Assembly (NCBI GenBank): GCA_013202515.1
Contig: JABMRN010000058.1
Span: 1 to 6,778 of the forward strand
Source: Candidatus Omnitrophota bacterium
GTDB taxonomy: Bacteria; Omnitrophota; Gorgyraeia; JABMRN01
DNA: 6,778 bases
Direction: 5' to 3'
The notes below the pieces were generated by a model. That model worked only from the letters and a program-made list of their open reading frames with translations. It was not told the origin of the DNA and ran no database searches. Each line of letters begins with the position of its first letter. Within the stretch, counting starts at the first letter, position 1. Shown here one piece after another: positions 1-5,648 of the stretch. Position numbers and translations under genes: made by a program.

Positions 1-916
1 AACGATAATAATAGCTTGCGCTGGCATCTATATCGGGAATGTAGCCTGCCTTGGCCTTTTCGATGGACCATCTATCTATATCAACGCCCAGTTCTTTTAG
101 TATAATCTCCGGCCTCTTGGCATACGCCTCCTTTAGAAATGACTCCTCATTGATTTCTAAAGGATTGTATTCAAGGCTGTCTACAGGCTCTATCAAAGTC
201 ATAATATTAATGCTCAATAATTTCTTTAGGTCTGCTTTTATTAAATCAACGGAATTTGTAGCCCTTACGAGTCCCGGCACTATCTTCGAAACCTGGATTT
301 TTGACTGCAGGAGATCAAACCTTGAGGATCTACCCTGCTCAAACTTATTCTTTACATTCATGTAATGTGCTTGGGCCTGGGTAAGAAGGTTCTGAACAAT
401 GCGCTCAGTCTCATACGCAAGCAAAAGACCGTAATAAAGCCTTTTTGCTTCAAACTCTACATCAAGCTTGACAGACTGTAACGAAACTTGCTGGATTATA
501 AATCCTATATTGGCCTGGTTCCAGTTAGCTATATTCGCCCCGCCTTTGAACAGTGTTTCAGTAAGAGAAAAGCCGTATTTGTTATCATTTTTATATCCAG
601 CAGAAACACCGATATCCTTCTCTGTTTTTCCTAGCGCAGCCGCATTAACCTCAATAACAGCATCGTTGTAGGTATAGGAACCGTCCATGTTTAATTTTGG
701 GAGGAACCTGCTCTGCGCCTCAAGGATATTAGCCCTGGCTACTCTTATTTCTCTTTCCTGGATCTGTATCTGTTTATTATTTTTGAAGGCAATTTCAACG
801 GTATCATCAATCGACATGTAAAGTATCGGGGCCTTTTGGATTTCCTGACAAAAGATATGAGATGCTAGAAGGAGGGTAAAAAGTACTGTGGTTGCAAAAA
901 GTATTTTTTTCAACAT
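1..916 (-). CDS. TolC-family outer-membrane channel protein, N-terminal part (cut by window edge)
   Basis: Translating the minus strand from the ATG at 914-916 gives 305 residues without a stop, and the frame leaves the window at position 1, so the C-terminal part is missing. Residues 1-23 form a Sec-type signal peptide: KK near the start, then a long hydrophobic run ending near IFC-QE. There is no good lipobox. The mature part has the outer membrane efflux protein layout: a helix with many Q, E and R (about 35-70), a beta-strand stretch (LPKLNMDGSYTYND, 72-85), a second strand with the family-like pattern FSLTETLFKGGA (116-127), then a long coiled-coil helical hairpin with FEQGRSSRFDLLQSKIQV (192-209). 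The second repeat begins with KRPEI and KAGYIPDIDASASYYY. Known members form trimeric outer-membrane exit ducts for type I secretion or RND/ABC efflux. No inner-membrane pump or adaptor is visible here, so the substrate is unknown. A weak AAGG (922-925) precedes the start. Confidence 0.9.
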   Translation of the reverse strand, partial: MLKKILFATTVLFTLLLASHIFCQEIQKAPILYMSIDDTVEIAFKNNKQIQIQEREIRVARANILEAQSRFLPKLNMDGSYTYNDAVIEVNAAALGKTEKDIGVSAGYKNDNKYGFSLTETLFKGGANIANWNQANIGFIIQQVSLQSVKLDVEFEAKRLYYGLLLAYETERIVQNLLTQAQAHYMNVKNKFEQGRSSRFDLLQSKIQVSKIVPGLVRATNSVDLIKADLKKLLSINIMTLIEPVDSLEYNPLEINEESFLKEAYAKRPEIILKELGVDIDRWSIEKAKAGYIPDIDASASYYYR

Positions 917-962
917 AAATACCTTATTACTCAATATAATAGTATTATTTTAGTATATTGTA
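917..962 (-). promoter_or_regulatory. Possible promoter and leader of the TolC-family gene
   Basis: A terminator closes the upstream antiporter, so the TolC gene needs its own promoter. The AT-rich leader holds two overlapping -10-like hexamers on the minus strand, TACAAT (957-962) and TATACT (952-957), each one mismatch from TATAAT. No convincing -35 is seen. Between these and the ribosome site lies a 13-nt palindrome, ATAATA-C-TATTAT (936-948), which could be an operator but could also be chance in AT-rich DNA. The ribosome site is AAGG at 922-925. Confidence 0.3.
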
Positions 963-971
963 CCCCTTGTT

Positions 972-1003
972 AAAGAAAAACCCAAGCAAAATCTGCTTGG
1001 GTT
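972..1003 (-). terminator. Rho-independent terminator of the antiporter gene
   Basis: On the minus strand a perfect 10-bp stem (AACCCAAGCA pairing with TGCTTGGGTT, 994-1003 with 979-988) closes a 5-nt loop. It runs directly into the T-rich tract TTTTTCTTT (972-980). It begins 19 nt after the antiporter stop codon. In the plus direction the stem is followed by purine-rich sequence, so termination acts only on the minus strand. Confidence 0.85.
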
Positions 1004-1022
1004 AAAAGAAATTATTTAACGT

Positions 1023-2711
1023 TCATCCTAATGAATCAGCACGCTTTTGCAGTTCTATGATTTTCGTTGATATGAATTTATTCAACTTTTTTCTTTCTAT
1101 AAAGCCCTTGATTTTCCTATCATCCGTCACGATTGGAAGGTACTCAATATCATACCTAGCCAATATCTCTTTTACTTCGTATATCGGAGTCTTTTCGGAA
1201 GCAGTCGCCGGTACAGGTTCCATTAAATCGTGGGCAAGTATAAGTTCCTCTATGCCCATTTCCATAAATGTATGCTTTATGCCCTCAACTGATACGATAC
1301 CTTTAAGCTCCGTATTTTTATTTATAACAGGGTAATAAAGCCTATCGTCTGCGCTGAATATTTTTAAGATATCTGCCAAGTGCATGTTCTCATATATGAG
1401 AGGCGGATTTTTATCCATAAGATCTTCCGCGATTGTTTTCCGGACGATTTCATCTTCGGTTACATTGAGTCCAACCTCCCCTGCTTTTGTAACAGCAAAC
1501 TTAGTGCATGGTGGCCCCAAAATCTGTGTGACAAAAGTTGTAGCGGTAATAACGATTACCAGCGTGTCGCCTATGTTTCCCGGAAAATATTGAGATGCCA
1601 AAATAGATAAGCCTATAGCAACACCCGCCTGGCTAAAAAGAGAAAAAGGCAAATATTTGGTAACTGTTTTTGGGGCTCTAGAGATACGCGACCCAACGTT
1701 AGCGCCTACCATCTTGCCTATCATGCCGAATAAAAGATAAGTAAAAACAAGCACTAAAACTGAAAGGGTCATGGTGTTAAATTTTAATTTCGCGCCGACC
1801 ATGACAAAAAATAGGACGTAGATGGGAGGGGCAAATCCTTCGACCAAGGCAAAGGCTTCTTTGCTTTTCTGGGGAGAACTATTGACCAGCACTACCCCAA
1901 GCGTCATAACAGCCAGGAGCATGCTCACGTTTGCCGCAAGAGACAAGCCTGTAACAAGAAGAACCGTTCCTATAGAAAAAACAAGTATTCTCTCCTTCTC
2001 CCCATATTTTGCGAGCATCTTGCTCAAGATTATACCAAACAAGGCGCCGATAGCTATGGCACCCCCTATCTCATAAAAAGGATGTATAATTGAAAACAGA
2101 ATATTTTTTTCACCCAGTCCTACCAACGTCCATGCAACGCTTGAGGCAATAGCAAAAAGTAAGAGCGCTAATCCGTCGTCCAGCGCAACTATGCCAAGTA
2201 TTGTAGAAGTTAAAGGACCTCGTGTCTTATATTCTCTGAGAACAAGCGTCGTAGTGGCTGGATCCGTTGCAGAGGAAATGGCCCCCAGTAGAAGTGCCAA
2301 GGCCCAGACAAACGGGTTTGGTCCATATATTATGGTGCCAGCGATACCTGTAAAAATAGTAACAAGAACAAAGGGCGTAATTCCTTCGCAAAGCAGGATG
2401 GTCATAAAATGTCGTCCATATTTTGCGAAAACTTCTTTCTTTAACTCACCCCCTACCATAAAACCTATTATACCCAATGCAAAATAGTTAAAAGGTCTTA
2501 AAGTTTCTATAGTCTTAATATCTATAATTCTGAGACCAGAATATCCGATTGCAATGCCTATAATAATGTAACCGACCACTTGCGGAATTTTTAACTTTTG
2601 GAATAGACGACCGCCTACGATGCCGCCGAAAAGGGCAAGCCCCAGAAGAAGAAGTACATTCAAATGAAAAAGTGATATTTTACTTAAAACGTGACTCATG
2701 TGCTCTATCAT
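1023..2711 (-). CDS. Cation/proton antiporter (CPA superfamily, Kef/NapA-like) with C-terminal CBS domain pair
   Basis: This is an integral inner-membrane protein of 562 residues. About 12-13 hydrophobic segments fill residues 12-400, followed by a soluble tail. The membrane part matches the Na+/H+ exchanger fold: GGRLFQKLKIPQVVGYIIIG (33-52), the unwound-helix motif ATDPATT (148-154), the ion-site motif LDDG (D178, D179) and QAGVAIGLSIL (361-371). Two aspartates at the ion site are typical of electrogenic NapA-type CPA2 members, while ATDP and the DG that follows recall CPA1/NhaP. Residues 428-485 and 494-552 form a tandem CBS (Bateman) module resembling those of ClC channels, which usually senses adenine nucleotides. 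The likely role is export of Na+ or K+ for H+ under nucleotide control; the ion cannot be read from sequence. The start at 2709-2711 has GGATGG six nt upstream; a second in-frame ATG four codons in (2697-2699) is less well supported. Flanking terminators suggest a largely single-gene unit. Confidence 0.9.
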   Translation of the reverse strand: MIEHMSHVLSKISLFHLNVLLLLGLALFGGIVGGRLFQKLKIPQVVGYIIIGIAIGYSGLRIIDIKTIETLRPFNYFALGIIGFMVGGELKKEVFAKYGRHFMTILLCEGITPFVLVTIFTGIAGTIIYGPNPFVWALALLLGAISSATDPATTTLVLREYKTRGPLTSTILGIVALDDGLALLLFAIASSVAWTLVGLGEKNILFSIIHPFYEIGGAIAIGALFGIILSKMLAKYGEKERILVFSIGTVLLVTGLSLAANVSMLLAVMTLGVVLVNSSPQKSKEAFALVEGFAPPIYVLFFVMVGAKLKFNTMTLSVLVLVFTYLLFGMIGKMVGANVGSRISRAPKTVTKYLPFSLFSQAGVAIGLSILASQYFPGNIGDTLVIVITATTFVTQILGPPCTKFAVTKAGEVGLNVTEDEIVRKTIAEDLMDKNPPLIYENMHLADILKIFSADDRLYYPVINKNTELKGIVSVEGIKHTFMEMGIEELILAHDLMEPVPATASEKTPIYEVKEILARYDIEYLPIVTDDRKIKGFIERKKLNKFISTKIIELQKRADSLG

Positions 2712-2717
2712 AAAACA

Positions 2718-2726
2718 CCATCCCCT
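2718..2726 (-). promoter_or_regulatory. Ribosome binding site of the antiporter gene
   Basis: The minus strand reads AGGGGATGG, with GGATGG ending six nt before the ATG at 2709-2711. This favours that start over the in-frame ATG at 2697-2699. The site begins only four nt after the T-tract of the preceding terminator. Confidence 0.55.
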
Positions 2727-2730
2727 GCAT

Positions 2731-2771
2731 AAAACAAAATGTAGGGCACTGTCTTTAGGTACCCTACATTT
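2731..2771 (-). terminator. Rho-independent terminator after the E1-like gene, also lying in the antiporter leader
   Basis: On the minus strand AAATGTAGGGTAC (2759-2771) pairs with GTGCCCTACATTT (2737-2749): 13 bp with one U-G wobble, closing a 9-nt loop. The sequence then runs into TTTTGTTTT (down to 2731). It begins 22 nt after the stop codon of the E1-like gene. Its 3' end lies 20 nt before the antiporter start codon, so it may also act as an attenuator for that gene. Confidence 0.75.
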
Positions 2772-2793
2772 AGCAATTTATGTTATATATCGT

Positions 2794-3579
2794 TCAACCC
2801 GTAACTACGAACTTACGGTCCTGCAAATCCAGGATAAATATCCTGGGATTAGGCCCGGCAGGCGGCTCAACCCTGCCAAGCAGTATCATAACTGCCTCGG
2901 AAACGGCAACTGCAGTTCCGAGATTCTGCGGCATGATGATATTCGGAATATTGATTTCTTTCATAGCGGCCTTACGCATTATTTCCTTGTCGGCATAAGT
3001 CGGTATGTAGGGAGCGAGCTTTTCTATCTCAGCACGTTTCGCATCGGCAGAAAGACCGAAATATTCCTCTATAGAAACGGTTTTTGGACCAAAAACCAAA
3101 ACGCTTACACCAAAACCTATGGCGTTGGGATTTACTACGCAAAGTCCTTTTTGCCTGGCTAATCTGTAAAGCGCAACCGTATCCTCTATATATGTATAAT
3201 CCATGCCGTCTATAACTGCATCGGCCCCATCAACAAATTTTTCTACGTTTTTGGGTTTTACTCCATCAAGAAAAATATCCATCTTTAGCTCTGGATTGAT
3301 TTCCTTGCAATATTCGGAAATAACCTCTGTCTTGTTTCTTCCTACGTTCTTGGAAGTAGACCTGCACTGACGGCTTAGATTATGTACCTGAAAAGTATCA
3401 AAATCTGCAATTTTGATGCGCCCTACCCCGAGCCGTACCAGCTGTACGATTGACAATCCTCCCATGCCGCCACAACCACCAACTGCCACACAACTATTAC
3501 GTAGGCGTTCCTGTTCTTCGTTGGAAAGAACGCCGATATTTCTGTCCACCATCTGCTTGTAAAAGCTATCGTTTCCCAT
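2794..3579 (-). CDS. E1-like adenylyltransferase of the ThiF/MoeB/HesA family, atypical, without zinc motif
   Basis: This soluble protein of 261 residues belongs to the family that adenylates the C-terminus of a ubiquitin-like or sulfur-carrier protein. The core is clear: an N-terminal R13 in the place of the family's arginine finger, the nucleotide loop GGCGGMGG (34-41), IADFDTFQVHNLSRQ (57-71) with D59, D61, N67, R70 and Q71, a lysine at K83 and the acidic DGMD (124-127). Several expected parts are missing or altered. The usual D-N-x-x-x-R segment reads DYTYIED, there is no CxxC pair for zinc, and all five cysteines (30, 36, 72, 91, 147) lie in the first 150 residues, so no crossover-loop cysteine can be assigned. 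Residues 170-215 are a helical stretch in its place. No Ubl, rhodanese, JAMM or thiamine/molybdopterin gene is nearby, so the partner is unknown; a small-molecule adenylation role is possible. GGAGG (3589-3593) lies nine nt before the ATG. The gene has its own promoter and terminator. Confidence 0.85.
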   Translation of the reverse strand: MGNDSFYKQMVDRNIGVLSNEEQERLRNSCVAVGGCGGMGGLSIVQLVRLGVGRIKIADFDTFQVHNLSRQCRSTSKNVGRNKTEVISEYCKEINPELKMDIFLDGVKPKNVEKFVDGADAVIDGMDYTYIEDTVALYRLARQKGLCVVNPNAIGFGVSVLVFGPKTVSIEEYFGLSADAKRAEIEKLAPYIPTYADKEIMRKAAMKEINIPNIIMPQNLGTAVAVSEAVMILLGRVEPPAGPNPRIFILDLQDRKFVVTG

Positions 3580-3588
3580 GTCTATATA

Positions 3589-3632
3589 CCTCCAGTGTGT
3601 AAGATTATACCATATATTTTCAGGAATATAAA
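3589..3632 (-). promoter_or_regulatory. Extended -10 promoter and Shine-Dalgarno of the E1-like gene
   Basis: The minus strand carries a perfect TATAAT (3604-3609) preceded by TGG, giving an extended -10 (TGnTATAAT). The -35 position at 17-nt spacing reads TTTATA (3627-3632), which is weak, as is common with extended -10 promoters. Predicted transcription would begin near 3597, leaving a short leader of about 18 nt that contains GGAGG (3589-3593). An AT-only inverted repeat, AATATA-N3-TATATT (3625-3639), overlaps the -35 and could be an operator, but may be compositional. Confidence 0.6.
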
Positions 3633-3647
3633 GTATATTAGTTCTTG

Positions 3648-4844
3648 CTATTTAGCCTTGACCAAATTTTTTTTCTTCAGAAATAAATATATCTCCTCTG
3701 CGGCAAGCTGGTGACCAGCAGGATTCCAATGGTCATCGTAATTCAGATATAATTTTTCACCTTTCTGGATTTTACCAAGGTAGCTTTCGTAGGGGTAATT
3801 ACTAGGTATATCATTTTCTTTAAAAAATTCTATGAACTCAGCGATATATGGGTTGGGTAGTTTCTCAAGAGCACATTTATATGGAATGATAAAGATTACC
3901 AGCTTTGCCCCTATCTTATTTGCCAGATTATTCATTCTAAGAAGTATTGCCTTAGTCACATCCAGCTCTTCGCTGCCGCCATCAGAAGAACTCCTTAGCT
4001 TGCCTATCGCTTTTGCCGTAACCGGACATGATTTCATCTTTCTTAAGAGCGAATATTTTAAATTTTTAATTGCGCGGGAAAGAAACGGATATGTCCGGGT
4101 ATGACTTTTTAAAAAACCTTTTATACCTTTCTTTCTTGGGGATTTTTGGGATAAGCTTACTCGTTCTAATTCTTTACTCCTTTGCTCTTCCAATGCCTTC
4201 CACTTATCCCTTTTTAAATCGGGAAGCGGCACATTTGTCAGTTCAAGGGTATCATCTTTCATAATAAAAAGTGGTTTTGGATAATAACCGAGCTTGTCTT
4301 TTCTGTTATCAAACATAAAATCATTAGAAGCAAAAGCAAGCAGGATTATGTCAGGCTTATATTTGATTCCTTCGTTCTCAAGAAATAATAGCTCTTGGTC
4401 GGTCCCGTATCCAGACACTCCAGCGTTTAGACTCTCGAACTTTGGACCGAGCATTGTCTCTAACCTTTCGGTAAAGATCTCTTCTTTTTCCACGCCATAT
4501 CCCCAAACAAAGGAGTCCCCTAAAACTAGAATTCTAACTTTATCGGGGCTTTTTTCATAAGGATATTCTTCATCGCGAAGTCCTTTAGAATTTATTTTTA
4601 CGTAGGTTGTGGAATCAGGCATTCTGAATTTTCCCTCGGCGAGTGGCTTATTTTTCCAGCCCAAAACTCGGTCATATTCATAAAAAGCGTATTCATTGTC
4701 CCTTCTAAGAGACTTTTGCTCGCGCTCCATTCGTCTATCCTCGCCCCGGGGAATTATGCGTAAAGCAATCTCCAGAACAACTAAAGCAAATATTAAGGAA
4801 AAGCCGAGCATCAATATGTTTTGTAGAATATTTCTAATTTTCAT
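3648..4844 (-). CDS. Membrane-anchored SGNH/GDSL-type hydrolase
   Basis: This 398-residue protein has a single N-terminal hydrophobic segment (about 9-31) with few charges before it and RGEDRR after it, so it probably sits in the inner membrane with the catalytic domain in the periplasm. SGNH blocks are in order: VLGDSFVWGYG (107-117, nucleophile S111), NAGVSGYGT (140-148, oxyanion glycine), FASND (171-175, N174) and YDDHWNPAGHQLAAE (369-383, base H372 with D370 or D371). The DxHW form of the last block resembles the AlgX/AlgJ-like O-acetyl-handling branch more than classical GDSL lipases. Between blocks III and V, residues 205-290 form a long Lys/Arg-rich insert with little similarity I recognise. 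Known relatives add or remove acyl groups on polysaccharides or lipids; the substrate here is unknown. The ATG overlaps the upstream stop codon in ATGA and has no clear Shine-Dalgarno, so translation is probably coupled to the TIM-barrel gene. No terminator follows before the next gene's promoter. Confidence 0.85.
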   Translation of the reverse strand: MKIRNILQNILMLGFSLIFALVVLEIALRIIPRGEDRRMEREQKSLRRDNEYAFYEYDRVLGWKNKPLAEGKFRMPDSTTYVKINSKGLRDEEYPYEKSPDKVRILVLGDSFVWGYGVEKEEIFTERLETMLGPKFESLNAGVSGYGTDQELLFLENEGIKYKPDIILLAFASNDFMFDNRKDKLGYYPKPLFIMKDDTLELTNVPLPDLKRDKWKALEEQRSKELERVSLSQKSPRKKGIKGFLKSHTRTYPFLSRAIKNLKYSLLRKMKSCPVTAKAIGKLRSSSDGGSEELDVTKAILLRMNNLANKIGAKLVIFIIPYKCALEKLPNPYIAEFIEFFKENDIPSNYPYESYLGKIQKGEKLYLNYDDHWNPAGHQLAAEEIYLFLKKKNLVKAK

Positions 4845-5620
4845 AGTTTTCGAAGGGAATTAATTATCTTTTTTGTTTCAAGGCTGTCTCTGATCGGATC
4901 AGGACTTTCGTTAATTATGGTAATATCCGTTTTTCTTTTAAGAATAAATTTTACTAGTGGAATTATATCATTTTTTCTTGTTTTTTGGTGTCTTTTCTCA
5001 CCCTTTTCCGTAAATTCTATTCCTGAAAAGTGCGCATGAACGTATTTTATGCCTTTAAGCTTATCAAAAACCTTATCGTAACTGATATTGCCATCTCGTG
5101 CCAACAGATGGGCGAAATCAACACAGAATTCACATCCCGTTTCTTTATGCAAGCGCAGGACTTCATCAAGATCACCGAATTGAGTTTTTTTGCCTGTTGT
5201 TTCAGGGGCAAGATTAACCTTCCAGTTATTCTTTTTTATAGTCTTTTGGACATCTATAATTTCTTTTTTAATGATTTTGAAAATCTCTTCTTTTTCTCTT
5301 TCCTGATAAAATCCGGCATGAAACACAATGTATTTTGCTCCGAGATAATGCGCCCTTTCAGAGCTATCTATAATTCTTTTTTTTGAGGCACCAACTTTCT
5401 CTTTATCAAATGACGCAAGATTAATATAGTAAGGGGCATGGACAGAAAGTGCTATATCGAGAGTTTTTGCCAAGACTCCGATTTTTTTTGCCTCGGCTAT
5501 AGGCATTCTTACCCCGTAGGTAAACTCCACCTCCATTGCATTTAAACCGAGCTTCTTTACTTCTTCAAGCCCTTTTGTATTTCCCAGTCCACCAGAACCT
5601 GCCGGCCCAAGCCTTATCAT
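4841..5620 (-). CDS. Endonuclease IV-like (Nfo family, archaeal type) TIM-barrel protein
   Basis: This soluble protein of 259 residues begins MIRLGPAG, as archaeal-type endonuclease IV relatives do. Metal ligands of the AP endonuclease 2 barrel can be followed along the chain: H61 (SVHAPYY), H101 (VFHAGF), E140 (LAPET), D168 and H171 (CVDFAH), H197 (VHAHFSG), H211 (EKRHQ) and E238 (INESP). The aspartate paired with H231 in E. coli Nfo (D229-x-H231) is replaced here by K209-R-H211, so eight of nine ligands remain. The family cuts DNA 5' of abasic sites using a zinc cluster. A sugar-isomerase-like role in the same fold cannot be ruled out, but the EndoIV-type ligand set argues against it. It is the second gene of an operon, 28 nt after the DUF763 gene, and overlaps the SGNH start by 4 nt. 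AGGTG (5625-5629) lies just before the ATG. The product is lysine-rich. Confidence 0.85.
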   Translation of the reverse strand: MIRLGPAGSGGLGNTKGLEEVKKLGLNAMEVEFTYGVRMPIAEAKKIGVLAKTLDIALSVHAPYYINLASFDKEKVGASKKRIIDSSERAHYLGAKYIVFHAGFYQEREKEEIFKIIKKEIIDVQKTIKKNNWKVNLAPETTGKKTQFGDLDEVLRLHKETGCEFCVDFAHLLARDGNISYDKVFDKLKGIKYVHAHFSGIEFTEKGEKRHQKTRKNDIIPLVKFILKRKTDITIINESPDPIRDSLETKKIINSLRKL

Positions 5621-5648
5621 CTGACACCTATTTTTAAATTATTATCGG

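Noticed and set aside
51..671. Two plus-strand open frames opposite the TolC-family gene
   Set aside because: The minus-strand translation gives a continuous, recognisable TolC-family protein across the same bases.
2698..3162. Plus-strand open frame of 154 codons opposite the E1-like gene
   Set aside because: It crosses the antiporter start, the terminator and the well-supported E1-like gene, has no Shine-Dalgarno, and its product resembles no protein family.
2794..3579. The E1-like gene as part of a ubiquitin-like conjugation or CBASS-type bacterial defence operon
   Set aside because: No E2, JAMM protease, ubiquitin-like protein or cGAS-like nucleotidyltransferase is adjacent, and the gene has its own promoter and terminator.
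3625..3639. AATATA-AAG-TATATT inverted repeat after the SGNH gene as a terminator
   Set aside because: The stem is six A/T pairs only and has no T-tract on the minus strand; at most it is an operator for the next promoter.
5030..5386. Plus-strand open frame of 118 codons opposite the endonuclease IV-like gene
   Set aside because: It is fully antisense to a gene with clear metal-ligand motifs, and its F/I-rich product is what antisense of K/E-rich coding sequence gives.
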